From Acanthornis magna (taxonomy: Eukaryota; Chordata; Aves; Passeriformes; Acanthizidae), in NCBI GenBank assembly GCA_036785705.1, contig JAWUZG010000036.1, positions 12,519,501-12,583,500 on the forward strand: a stretch of DNA of 64,000 nt. The letters run 5' to 3'. This document shows positions 38,655 through 51,100 of the stretch, one piece after another. The first letter of the stretch is position 1. The number at the start of each line of letters is the position of its first letter. The notes beneath the pieces were generated by a model. It was not told the DNA's origin. It ran no database searches and worked only from the letters and a program-made list of their open reading frames with translations. Made by a program: the position numbers and the translations under genes.

Positions 38655-39404
38655 ACAGAGAGAATAGAATAAAATGGAATTGAATTGATTAGAAAAGAAA
38701 AGAATAGAATATCAGACTGGATCTACAAGGATCACCCAATCCAACTGTCTGACCACTTCAGGGCTGACCAAAAGTTACACCATATTATTAAGGGCATTGT
38801 CCAAATGCCTCTTAAACACTGACAATCCGGGGGCATCAACTACCTCTCTAGAAACCCTGTTCCAGTGTTTGATCCCTCTCTCAATAATGAAATACTTCCT
38901 AACATATGATCTGATCCACCACTTGTGTATCCTTGAAGCAATCCCACACATTCTATTCCTGGATAGTGGGAAAAGTAGACCAGCATCTTCCTCTCCCCTT
39001 CCTGTCCCCAAAAAGCTGCAGAGGGCAATAAGTTTGCTCCTTAGCCCCCTTTTCTCCAAATTAGACAAGCCTGCACAGGAACTAGGCAGTTCCTCACAGG
39101 ATAAGCCTTCCAGTCCTCTCACCAGCTTTGTTGCCCTCCTCTGGATGTACTCCAGAACCTTCACAACCTTCTTAAATTGTGGGCCCAGAGCTGCCCTGAG
39201 CACTGCAGGTGAGGCTGCGCAGCCCTGAATCCAACGGAATAATTCCCTCTCTTGGCGCTGGCTGTGCCGTGCTCGAGGCTCCCGGGACGCTGTTTACCCT
39301 CTGGGCTGCCAGGTCACCCTGAGGGCTCACACTGAGCCTGATGTTGACAGCTACTCCCCGAGATAGTTCCCATGACATTTCCATAGGTAAGCTCCTCATC
39401 GTTT
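38655..39404 (-). mobile_element. CR1 LINE copy, minus strand, with intact ORF2 C-terminal frame
   Basis: The low-coordinate end has degenerate AGAATAGAAT/GAATTGAATT units, the CR1 terminal repeat. ORF2 C-terminal sequence follows on the minus strand, and older ORF2 sequence continues to about 39400. A frame of 142 codons at 38775-39203 is uninterrupted. It carries the CR1 order of an FKK segment (about residues 10-12), the RRATKLVRGLE block (about residues 22-32), and the KHWNRVSREVV block near residue 113. Upstream of 39203 the reading frame is lost. It is a LINE fragment; no host gene is implied. Confidence 0.9.
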
Positions 39405-42400
39405 CCAAAGGCCTTTCACTGGCATCTTGCAAACTGGAGGAAATGAGCAATGGGTATATAACTGCCTGTGGGAATCTTCAGATCAAAACCTCCAATAATC
39501 ATTGCCATTAACATCTTTCAACATAATGCTATTTAATAATGACATCTCTAGGAGATTATCTGAATTAATAGATCCTTAAGGGAAGATAATAGTCCGAAAT
39601 TGAAAAACTCCATGATACGTACTCAAAATCTAAACAGGCACTACTCAAAAATCAAAGTGTTAAGGAGCCAGCAGCAGTAGCCATGTGTACAGAAAGAGAC
39701 AAACATTAAAATAAATACATATATATATATTTAAATTAAAGTAGCATTTTGATTCTTTTGTTCCAAAGCAGAGAAAAAGTCAAGCAAATAATTTTTTCCT
39801 TCCCAGTTTCCTGTATGGACTGTCAGCACAGATTTTTTTTCCAGTAGACTGAAAATAAAACTGATGTGAATATTCCAGGTGGGCAACAGGGGGTCAGCTT
39901 TTCTGTCTTCCAGGCAAAATATTGTGTTTTCCAAAAACTTAAAAGTTCTTCTTTGGATATTTACATGTTTTAAAAAACAGGATTTCCAATAGAATATCAA
40001 GGGAAATTTCCATTGCTGTGTGCTGTACACTGGCACTCAGAAAGCATTCAAAATAAAATGGCTCAAAAGTGCACCCAGGCAGTGGTGGCGAGAGCAGTGT
40101 TTGAAAGGAATTCACTCTGCTCCTGCTGAGTCAGTGTTATCTGACTCCTTCTAAGAGCTTCTCTGTCCTCAAACTCACCTGGCTGAGGAAGAAGTTACAG
40201 CTCAGCTGCCTTACCAAAAGAGAGCAGGAAGTGTCACCCTGCCACCTCTGGCTCCAGCCATAACCAAGGATTGGGAGAAAACTTGTCCAATTCTTGTTCC
40301 CCTCCCCCTTTCCAAAAGGGACAAAATTTCTAGGTTAAAATACATTTCACAGTAGCGTATCAGTCTTCCTAACTCAACATCCAAATGTTTTATTTGCTTC
40401 CAGCCAAAACAAAGGTCTTTGGGGAAGATAAGGTGTTCTATGAAAATATCTAATCAATAGTCTGTCAAAAGAGAAAATCAAGGTTCAACAAATACTAAGA
40501 AAAAAAGGAAATAATGTGCTACTTTTTAAATCCGTTATGTGCCAAAACCTGACGGAAAGGCAATAGGTCTCATAGAATTGGAAGTAAAAGCTGAGAAAGG
40601 CAGCAAGGCCAATTAGAAAAGTTCCAACAGCTTCAGACAAAGAATGAGTAGGAAGACTAGATTATGTAGCCTACCAAGGACATGGTAAGTATGAGAAGGG
40701 GTGTCAACAAAAGGACATAATAGAAATCTATGGACCAATGAGTAGAAGGGAGAAGGTGAGTAGAGCTTGATTGTTCCTTACCTCTTAAAAAACACATTTG
40801 TAGCAAATGAAAATGCAAAGTGATAGACTCAAACAAGAGATTCTTCTTCAGCAATGGACAGCCTCTAGGCATTGAACCTTGTGAGTACCACACACTCACA
40901 ATGGTTTAGAGTGAATTTAGGCAGATTCAAGGAAGAAAAATGATGCCTAATTACCTTCACTCACATGACCAATGATTCTGCTGGCTAAGGGAATTCCTGG
41001 CCACAAATTCCTTGAACCTAGAACACTGCTTTTGATAAGAATTATCTTGCCTGTTGTCACAATACTGCTTGGTATCAGCTAGTGGCCACTTGCAGATTCA
41101 AGTTAGGAGAACAGAGGAACTTTCATGTACATCCCTTTGAACTACCACATGTTCAACATTCATGTTTTTCTTTCAGACAAATGAATATGTGGTGCTGTAA
41201 AACAGCAAAAAAAGAGCTATTCTGGTACACTGGTAACCTTTCTAGTTTTTCAGATGTGGCAACAGGACTACAGCCCAATTAGACACCTGTAAAATACTCT
41301 GACATGCATTCTATAACTTCCAAAGGGATCCTAATTTATGGATCTATACTATCACAGTCAGAAACACCATGTAATTAAATACTTAGGAAATAGATTTATG
41401 TTGGTGTTCAATTCTCTGGCCAGCATCCTCTGAAAGTTCAGATGAACAAAGTAAAATGGAAGCTGTCTCAAAAAGGGAAAAGGTTGCTTGGAAAGTACTG
41501 TACAGTCTTTCACTTTGCAATGTTTTCAGCACATTACTTAACAACAAACAGTCCAGAAAGTGAACTTTGATCTGTATTATTGCACTGGAGCTTTCCCACC
41601 TGCAGCCAAAGCAAGCTCTAGGATCCCAAAGGCTGACTGCATATTGATTTTACAACAGACTGCACATACTTTTGAGTGCACCAATGACAGCTTTTACTAT
41701 CAACACACCTCACTTTCCAACAGCCAGAAATAAAACCTTATTCACTTTTCAGCTGAAGGATTTCTCCACTTTTGACTATTTCTGACCAACCAGCTCACCT
41801 CCAGATGCTTACAAGTTACATACCCAGTGTCTGAGATAAACAGGTCATTTTAAGATAACTTTTTTCCTTTCAGAAGGAATTTGCTGAGTCACTTCTACCC
41901 ACCCTTCTGTGTAAAAGCATAATGGACCACACAGAGCCCTCTGGATACTTATACTTTTGCAATTACACTTTTTATTACATAGCTGATAGAGGATGGCAAT
42001 TTTCTTCTTGACGCTTGCCTACAACTGAAAACATTCTTTCAGGCTGTAGTAATTATCATTATCATTAAAAAAGTCTCACATAATTCAGCCATGCAGAGAT
42101 CTTGTGTATTCTTTTGTCCCAATAAACGACCCCATTTGATGTGAATTACGGGCACTTCACTGCATGCAACACAAGCACATACTATTCCTGGTCTGGAATT
42201 GTATCTATCTTTCCACTCTGCATCTGTAGAGTGCCTATCTGAACCTGGATGGCAGTTCATGAGAAAAGTGAAGTTCTTTTATTATTGCAATAAAAGATAA
42301 GCACAGCTCATCAGTCTCTACACATCTGAAATAAAAGCAAAATTCTCAGTAACTCTGACTGCAAAACCAGTTTCTTCTGCAATGATACAAGTAATTTAGC

Positions 42401-44348
42401 TAATAGTTTTTAGCTGTTGCTCATACTTAATGCCTGTCTGTTTATCCCAGCTGTATAGTACAGGCATGAGAGCAGCATAGGGATAATATAAACATTTTAG
42501 GAAGCTAAATACACCTCACAACATTTGATGTTCGCAAAACACCGCTTAGTGAGTGGTCAAGTTACAGATTATTTAGCTGTCCTGAGAATTTTCCTGACCT
42601 GTGATAAATGTGGCTAAAGTTTATCTCTCATTTCCTGCCCTGTTTCCCTCATCTACTCCAGCTCCTGGTTACACTGTCCAGCTCCAAAGTCAAGCCTGAG
42701 TGTGTAACAGCTTAGGAACTTTGGGACAGCTTCTGCCCCATACTTGAAGCTGGCTGCTTCCTGCCTTTTCCTCTCTCATGTCTGGCATGAGTTGAATGAA
42801 TCCCAACAGTGGCTGTCTAAAAACTGTGAGCTTAGAGGCAGCGTTACGACTCAAGACTAAGCCCCTTTCAATGAGACAAAATGTAGCAGAGAGCTCCAAA
42901 ACTAACCTAATTTAGTTGCTTCAGTTTTGCTCCATTTTTTTCACTAGAAAATGTGTCTATTATTTCACCTGTTCCCCCACGTGTCTTTTATGATTGTAAA
43001 GGATAAAGCATTCATTAGTTTTTCAGTTAGTATGTATTGGCTGCCAGCTGTTTTTGAGAATATATTTGCCTTTCAGCAAGTCTGCTTTGAGCTCCCTAGC
43101 ACCCCTTTCGTAGTGTCACTCTTGCACTGAACCGTGCTGCAATCAGCTAAGGGCAGACTGTCAGTTCATAAACATTCCAGTTTTAAAGCATCAGAGTTGT
43201 TTTATATTCCTTTATGGAAAGGAACCTGAAGCCAGTAAATCTGCTGTGGAATTGGAGTATATGGCAGAGCGCATGCTCTGTTGGAAGGGGAGGCTGGAGA
43301 CTGTCAACACAAAGAATTTATTTAAAACTTGACCATGCGCTCTTCTCACTTCTGACATCCTTAGCCAAGCTCAGTTCCACAGCCTGATTTGTTCCCAGAT
43401 GTTTTAACAGCAACTTTTGAATGAAGGACGCTGTGCATGCATGACAGTTATGCACATTTAAAATACAGATTCAGTTGCAGTCTACACAGGTAGACTGACT
43501 TATGTCCTGCAAAACTAATGATTATGTACAGGCCCAAGCACACAACTTTCACTATATGAAATCAAGCACTTGGCGCACACTGCATAGAGGCAGAGAATCA
43601 GCAGAAGGCTCGTAATGAGATGTAGAAGGTGAAACAAATGTTTCAGGTTCATTGAATTTATGAGTATTTTAGGCTGTGATTTTTTACAGGTGTTCATGTG
43701 AGCATGGCATCTGAATCCACTTAGAATTTGGTGTAACTAAAAATATTAATTTACATAGGCCTTTTTAAAGATTCCAGGATCCACAGGTTTGTTTTTGCCA
43801 ACAGCAATGTCACCCATGTCAGTTTTGACTGATATTTGAGTAATCGTCTCAGACTCCTCATTCTCTTCTAGAGCAAGGGGACTGCCCCAAAGCATGAAAC
43901 ACACAGACTGCCTCATACAGTTGCAAATGCAGTGAGCCTCATTACTGCAGAAAACCTTACCTGTAAAATACTGCAGAAGAGCAGATTTTCCTTGGGTAGA
44001 GGAGCAAGGAACCCAACAGAAAATCTGTAAACCCTAAAGTGGTAACTTCCACAATGATGACATGTGTCTCAATTATATATACAAAGGCAGGTTTATGTGC
44101 CAATCGGGTCTTTGACCATAGAAAGGAAAAATCTGACTCCCTTTTTGTAGCACAAGAAGAGATATGGAGCAGACAAACAAACAGATTGATGGGTGTAAAA
44201 CTACACAAGCACATATCTCACAGAAATCTTGTGAAGAGGATGCACACCTATGGATGTGGACATCAGAGTATGGGAACTGATGGGAGGTGCAGCTAACCCA
44301 CAAATGGCTACACGCATAGTGCAGCTCAGAATTATTGTTCATTGCCGT
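39405..44348. other. Stretch with no recognised gene
   Basis: About 5 kb with only short frames (up to 101 codons, minus, 39731-40036) and no family I recognise. An AT dinucleotide run occurs at about 39717-39731. Confidence 0.5.
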
Positions 44349-44485
44349 TGCACTAGTTCCTTTCCTAATTGTTGTGAACTGTAAAAAATTCTTTTTTACA
44401 AGTGAGTCCTGTTGCTTCTTTATTTTATTTTCCACAGAAATTTCGCATTACCTCTGTTTTTCTGCGTCCTTGGCAGAAGCCTATT
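44349..44485 (+). repeat. Unnamed interspersed repeat, copy 1
   Basis: About 130 bp that aligns almost without gaps, at roughly three quarters identity by eye, to the reverse complement of 46420-46552. Shared anchors include GAGTCCTG/GAGTTGTG, TTCTTTATTT and CATTACCTC. A 98-codon plus-strand frame at 44335-44631 spans it, but differences between the copies are mostly amino-acid changing, so a coding role is not supported. The family is not identified. Confidence 0.7.
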
Positions 44486-46419
44486 TAGTAGGAGTAGATA
44501 GGAAAAATATTCTTTCCTTTGAGATGCAGCTGATGAGATTAGAAAATTTGGTACTACTCCTGTTCAAGAGTGGAATTCAGCTGCTCCAACTCAATCTCTT
44601 TACAGAACATGTCTCTTTTCTTTACAGATAAAGAAGACCAGAACTTTATTTAAGGTTTATGTTCATACACCTTAAATACCTGAAGCAGCTCTCATTCCAG
44701 AGTCACATCATACAAGAAAAATTTCATGGGCCAGTTAGGAAATCTTAGTGTAATACCACTTGGCCACAGCTGCCTCTGGGTGGATAGATAGAGATATCAG
44801 CAAATAAATTTGCTTAAAGCATGGCTCCACAAAAAATAAAGGAACCTCACAGGATACACCAAGATAAGAATTTCTCCAGGACCATGCTGACAAATTTTGT
44901 TTTGAAATTGATTAAAACTGTTTAAAAACATTCCATTTGTTTTTCTCACTTTTTTCCTCTGGGTTTTGGCTTGACTTGGTTTAGTTTGGGGGTTTTGTTT
45001 TGTTTTGGTTTCTTTGGGGGTTCAGTTATAAATAATACGTGGAAAATAATTCCTGCTCATTTTCCTATGCAGACATTTCTACCTCTTTGCACATTCAAGA
45101 GCAGGGTAGCTTTGGTATCAGTACTCAGTTTTAGCCTATTAGTTTGCTGAAAATTTTCAAAAACATTTGTACCCAAGTACAAATATATTCAGGGTGACTC
45201 ACTGTGATTTTCCACAGCAAGTATTGAATTTACATGCAAATTTTGAAGCTTGTGTAAATACTCAATGAGCCCAGAAACTGAAGAAGAATGGCGGGGGACG
45301 GTTGCATATTTGCCTGAGACCAAAATCCGTGCATCACGAATTTTGCCCCAGTCACATAGTCAGTGGGAGTTGAGCCAGTGCTACTGGTAGCATGTATATC
45401 TTCAAGGAGACAAACATCTTACTGTGTCCCCATACCAGCAAACTTACATAAGCAGGCAAGATGTGGTGTTTATTTCAGCAATGTGTCATTCACCCTGACT
45501 TTAAAATAGGGTTGAAAATAGCTTTCAGAGAAATCAGTTTTGCATACTAGACCCACATATTGTGCTCATTTTAGCTTGCAGATTATTTACTTCGAATGTA
45601 TTTACATAGCATATTTTCGGTTGTACCTCTCTGCTGGTGAGCACAGTTATACCAAAAAAAAAGAAAATAAAAGGCAGTGACCTCATTTCTAGTCTTGCAG
45701 AAGAAAACTACTAGCTAGCCCTGACTATTATCCTTTAACAAGACCCAATCATAAAATATCAAACATTGTACATTTCTATAGCAAACAATCCTTTCTTTCA
45801 AGATTTTGGAGCCATTTGTGGGCACAGGAAATACAAACTCCATGTGGTGAAGTCCCATTACATGTTTTATCCACATTCCCCATTTTCCTGAAAGCAGCTT
45901 CCTGTATCAAGAGCACATCTGCTCACAGAATAAAGACAGGTCCACAAGTAGTGATAACGTGTGCATATAAGGTGTGCGTCTTGCACACATTCAGTGGCCA
46001 TTGATGAATGGTACACATTCAGTGGAGCTGCAAGAAGAATTTAAATCTCCAGGTGAGAATAGCCCTGAGGATCTCAGTGGCACACACTGGAAAAGCCAAG
46101 TTCCCTGCCATTTCTTCAGTACTTTCATCCAGCAGTGCTCCATTCACAGCAAGAAAAGGTGTGAGACTAAAATAGAAAAACACAAAGAGAAGGAGAAACA
46201 GGCAGAAGAATGACTGTATGCTTTAAAAAATCTCCAGATAACACAGGGTTAATTTATTTATATTTTTTGCCATTTTAGTGAATCCATATTCTCAAGAAAA
46301 TAAAAAAATGTGTATCTGAAGAGAGAGAAAAGCTTAATCAATGCAAACTAAAAACTGTGTTCAGCCTCTTACTTCTTGGTTGCAGAAGCCAGAACTTGGA
46401 AAAAATAGCACTTGTTTTC
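44486..46419. other. Spacer between the two inverted repeat copies
   Basis: No gene or named repeat is recognised. A T/G-rich run of GGTTTTG type is at about 44953-45020 and a poly(A) run at about 45654-45663. A 79-codon plus-strand frame at 45974-46213 has no motif. Confidence 0.5.
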
Positions 46420-46556
46420 TTGGAAGGCTCGTATTAAAGACGAAGGAAAATTGAGGTAATGTGAAATCTCCATGGAAAATGAAATAAAGAAGGGACACAA
46501 CTCATTTGTAAGCAAGGCTTTGTTACAGCTCACTATAATTATGAAGGGAACTAACA
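46420..46556 (-). repeat. Unnamed interspersed repeat, copy 2 (inverted)
   Basis: This is the reverse-orientation partner of the copy at 44349-44485, about 1.9 kb away. Copy 2 ends only a few bases before the tRNA-derived SINE at 46562. The 62-codon minus-strand frame at 46369-46557 lies on it and mirrors the plus-strand frame of copy 1 because both copies share one origin. Confidence 0.7.
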
Positions 46557-46561
46557 ATCCT

Positions 46562-46702
46562 GAGATTCACTCAGCTGGTGAGAGCACAGTGGTAAAAACC
46601 CTAAGGTTGTGGGTTTGATACCTGTATAGACAATTTACTTAAGTTTGGATTTGATGGTCTTTGTGGGTCCCTTTCAGCTCCAAACATTCTGTGATTCTGT
46701 AA
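46562..46702 (+). mobile_element. tRNA-Ile-derived SINE with CR1 tail (TguSINE1 type)
   Basis: The first part resembles a tRNA. A box A-like stretch ACTCAGCTGGTG lies at 46569-46580, an anticodon-loop-like GTGGTAAAAACC at about 46589-46600, and a box B-like GGTTTGATACC at 46612-46622. The sequence around the anticodon fits a tRNA-Ile origin. The 3' part is a CR1 tail (TTTGATGGTC... and ATTCTGTGATTCTGT at 46686-46700). This head-plus-tail structure is that of TguSINE1, a family known from passerine birds whose mobility depends on CR1 machinery. The head has many substitutions and no intact cloverleaf, so it is not a functional tRNA gene. Confidence 0.8.
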
Positions 46703-47893
46703 TGCAATGATAATGAACAAAACATCTAAGTTGCACTATGCAGGTGGGTCCAATTCGGTCACCTGTGTGAGATAACGTGGTGGTGACAAAACAGAGAAAT
46801 TCCATCTATTTGTAGCAGATGTGGCCTTAGCAATCTAAGGTGTTGCTGAATTCAGTCACTTAATTCAGCCAGACAACAGGAGGTGAATGTTGGCCTCAGA
46901 TAGCCCTTGTCTCACACTAAATTTATATGGTCATCTACTGACAAACAATAGTAATATACAAGAATGAAATATGGCTGAGAAGATCAAGCAACAGAAATTT
47001 TGTCAATGTATTTATGAAGACAGAAACTTCAGTAAGAAATACAGTTTGGACAACAAAGGTGGGAGGTTCCCTAAAGTGTTACCTGAACATGTGTTCTTAA
47101 ATACCATAAGTGTGTAGCTACTTGGGATGGAAGGGGACAATGCCTTAACCCAAAGGTGATCATAATTCCAAAGGCAGGACTACTTCATGAAGATATTTTG
47201 GTATCAGCAGTCGTAAAATAAAAAAATTATATGCTCAAAATATTTCAATTAGCTTCTCATACAACAACTACATGCAAGCTTCTTGAACAGACTTTCTCCA
47301 CTTAATATGCTGAATAATATGTTCATAAAACAGTGATCAGGCATCATTAACTTTCCCTTTGAACATATGAACAGCTTCAGTGATATTTAAAATTTCTTGA
47401 TTTCTCTTCAGGACAATCACTTTCTGAACCAGTAGCAAACAACTTATAACAAAATGTGTTTATGAAACAAATGACTAGAACACATGAATTCTTATAAAGT
47501 CCTTGTTCATAAATGAACCAACCCAAAAGGTACCTCAATGTAGTGTACAAGATTAACACTACCAGTGAAGTGTGAGATCACATAAACAAAATTTGATTTG
47601 TTATAGGATCATCAGTAGAAATAAGCACATCATGACTTTCCACCATGTCTAGTAACGCAAGTTTTCAGAAGTCTTAACAAAACAGATGCCAGTTTTAACT
47701 ATATATACACTAATGCACACTAATTTTGAAACATACATGCTGACATTTGGAGTACTTATGCCAACAAAATAAAATTTATTATTCTTTTTCACTGGTGTAT
47801 TTGTTTACTGCTAATGTAAATAGTACGCAAAAATTTATGATATAAAACTCTGAGCAAAAATAGAATGTAACCTGATGAAGTTTATATTCACCT
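46703..47893. other. Unannotated stretch next to the candidate exon
   Basis: No gene or repeat family is recognised. A 60-codon minus-strand frame at 47377-47559 has no splice support that I can see. If 47896-48173 is a true exon, this interval would be the start of its downstream intron. Confidence 0.5.
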
Positions 47894-47895
47894 AC

Positions 47896-48173
47896 CTTAT
47901 TAGAGTAAGTTTCTTCAAAACTAGAGAAAAATGAGAACGTAAGAAGTTTTTGAGATTGATGCATTTTATCACATGTGAGTCCTCCAGTATCCACCAAAGC
48001 TGAAGTCCCTCCTTTTCAAAAATGAAGGTGTCCAAGGTATCTCCAAGGGGAGAATCTCCAGCTTCATCTAACTGCATATTAATACTGCTTCCATGCAATG
48101 TCTTCCATGCAAACGTCCATGTCTTAGTGACCGTAATGTACGACTGAAGTTGGTCAACACAGTCAGAATTGAT
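47896..48173 (-). CDS. Candidate internal coding exon, product unknown
   Basis: A 278-bp segment on the minus strand is open for 92 codons plus two bases in one frame. It is bounded by a possible splice acceptor (AG at 48174-48175, context TTTATACAG) and a good donor (AAG then GTAGGTG; GT at 47895-47894). In this frame the next codon would be a TAG that begins in the donor site, so the frame closes on entering the intron. The translation is unlike AT-rich noise: several Trp, mixed charged residues, a segment FEKEGLQLWWILED near residues 55-68, and a basic Leu-rich end. The acceptor has a weak pyrimidine tract. I do not recognise the protein family. Alternatives are an old processed-gene fragment or chance. 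Other exons were not found. It lies on the same strand as the possible exon at 18.9-19.1 kb, but a link is unproven. Confidence 0.45.
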
Positions 48174-48175
48174 CT

Positions 48176-51100
48176 GTATAAATGGATAATGTTCACATTT
48201 TTGTCAGAAATTGAATTAAAAAATAATCCATTGCTATGGAAAAAAGATCAAACTAATTGTTTGGCACTGTAAAACAAAGTCACAAACAGGTCTGATGTAG
48301 AAAGGAAAAAGAATTGTTAAGGCTCACTTTCATATTTCATAAGCAAGAGCATGAAATTGTTAATAGCTAAGTTTCCCTTCAGTTTTTCATTTCCTCCTGC
48401 AGATATCTGATGCCATGATACTATTCACAAAAGTCCTCTATCTTTTTCTTAGATTCCTTTTACATGAGACCCTTAATGTTTTAAACTAGGGCAAGGAATG
48501 CAATTTTTCTTTCCCTCTCAGTGTAGGTCCAGGAAAATACTAAATAAGCTTTTACAGAAAATTAAAGCTGTGAGACAAAAGCAGTAGTGTATCCTCACTA
48601 ATCCAACAAAATCAAGGTTTTGTTCACCCACTTGCACCCATACAGTTTCAATACCTGACAATCTGCAAGCAAGTGCCAGGGCTAAACGAGCTGTAGTAGC
48701 TGATCAGTGGCAATTTTTTCTTCTTTTATTGAGCATAAGCTTTCATTATGCATCTGTGATAGCACTACAGACAAAATAATCTTCTTACCAGCTTCTACTT
48801 AAAATTAAATCCCACTGTGCTAAATAGCCTCATATGTCTAAGCAGTACAGATCTGAAACTTCATTTTTGTAATGTTTCCCAGCTATTCTTTATTTACTAT
48901 GGAAGAAAAGGATCAGAGCTTGTCTGGGCATTTAATTGGCAGAACTGCCAAACATTTATGAGAAATTTCAGAATATCAAATTTTCCTAAGGCAAAACTTA
49001 AAGCATTTGTGCCTCTTTCCAAAGTTTACTACTTATTTTTCATTTCATAATGAGGTTTTCAAAACCCTAAGGTCCATTATTTAATATAGTCTTTAACAAG
49101 ATTAATTTTCCCCTCTAGATGAAGAGATCTAGCACTCTCACACAGGAATACATACAGTAGTATTTATTGTACGTGTGTGTTACATAGACATAGAACAATC
49201 ATTTCACAGAGGCAGGAAAGCAACATTATGCATGAGCACCCTGGTTTTCAGTATTTTGCCTTCGTATTTATGGAGGTTGGCTACAAAAGGCCAGTATGCT
49301 CTATTTTCTTTGTATTTTTGTATGTGGAAAACAGTTTATACTAACTTAATATTTTTGCTTGTGTAGATTTAGAGCTGTCTTGAATTAGTTTTTCTTCTTT
49401 CAGTAAGTTTTTATTCAGGTGGAACCCCTACATTCTGTGAAAAAGAGCACCTAGGCAGAAATCTGTACCAGGTTATCTGAATCTATTCTAACACTACTTT
49501 TAGTTAAGCAAAGACAAATAGTTTAAAGACCAGCCTTTATCTGGTGGTAATGCTTTTATCTATGTCATACCATGAATGACCTTCTAAAGAAAAGGATCAT
49601 AAAACCAGTCATCCACTGGGATTTGAAACACCATTGAGTGTTTTAATACAGAATTTACCCTTCAAACATCATATTATTCTTAACGTTATTGTGATCCATA
49701 AGCAAATGTTTCCACTGTATGGTAGAAAACCCAACAAGTTTTAGAAGATATCATGGTTCTTAAAGAGGACTTAAAAATTGAATGATGGGCTGCCCAACAA
49801 ACTACGTATGTCTGGAATGAAGCTAATCTATAGTATTTATTAGGTAGGAAAAACCAGTTTGATTTCATACTCCAAACTCATGGCAAAACATGACATACAT
49901 AAACTATTTACATCTAAATAAAACTACGCAAATTCCTAGTCAGGAAATAATCCTATTATATTGAATCAGTGGGACACTACCAGATACAGTTTTCTTTTTC
50001 TTTTTTTTTTTGTAATCACTGATTTTTTAATCTATTATCTTCATTATGCATACATATATGAATGCATAACTATACATATACCCATCCACATTTTTCTTTA
50101 ATATTTCTGATATTAGTATAGGTAATCATAAAAAACCCAATTGCAGTTTTCAGCCTCCTATGACCCTAGTCTGTACTCTTCATGGCCTAACATAATCAAT
50201 GTACAGTATCCAGTTTTCTCAGACAAGAAGTGCAAAAAATGCAAGAATTTACTATATTCTACAGCTATACCTGACATCAAGGTCTTAAAATTAATGCTGT
50301 TAGGTTAGCTCAACTACAAATGGCATGTGCAGCTATGATTTTCAAGGCTAGGTAAACAAGACCCATGTATGAAAGGCAATCTTTCTATACATATATATTT
50401 TAAAATTTTCAAGGTTTTTTTTAATGTCCGAGAAAAACATGTCTGTGTTTGATTTGGAAACCTGTATATTTATTATTGCCTTTTAACTGCATACTTTGTC
50501 ATGATGATTGCATAAAATAAGGAAAAGGGTGTAGCAAACGCATTCAACCATGACTAGAAGGAAGACTTAAAGACCCTGAACAAAACCCTGCTCATAAATC
50601 CCTGAACTAAACAATGGATAGATAGTGGCAGTCTTCTGTAAGGCATATTTTCTTTAATTTTTCTGATTATATCTAGGAAGATGGAAAGAGTAAAGTGCAA
50701 TTTGATGGACCAAAGGTTTTTCTGAGGAGCTACACATCAGTTGCTGGCAGTGGAACTTGAACCATATGAAAGGTGACAGTCCTCAAGTGACATTGCAGAA
50801 GCAAAACATGAGGAAGAATGGCAAAGGAATATGACAGAGAAATTAAGGGGGTGGTTTAGGAATTTAACACCTGACTGAACGTTCAGAATGTTTTGAATTC
50901 TTAAAAGGTTTCCATATAAGCTCCAAAACATTCTTCCATGTAGAAAAGTATGGGTTGTACTACTGCTTAGATCTGTGTAAGTCATATATTGCTTACAAAC
51001 AGCTATTTGTTTTCATTTTGATTAAGTTCCCAGAAGCTTCCCCACAGAGCCTGGGGAGCTGCCCCATTCATTCCCCTCTAACCTTCATGTGAGACTAAAG

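Noticed and set aside
44335..44631. Shared peptide between the plus-strand frame here and the minus-strand frame at 46369-46557
   Set aside because: The similarity follows from the DNA repeat; most differences are amino-acid changing, so there is no sign of protein-level selection.
46562..46640. Functional tRNA-Ile gene
   Set aside because: Substitutions break the acceptor and anticodon arms, and a CR1 tail follows directly; it is a SINE.
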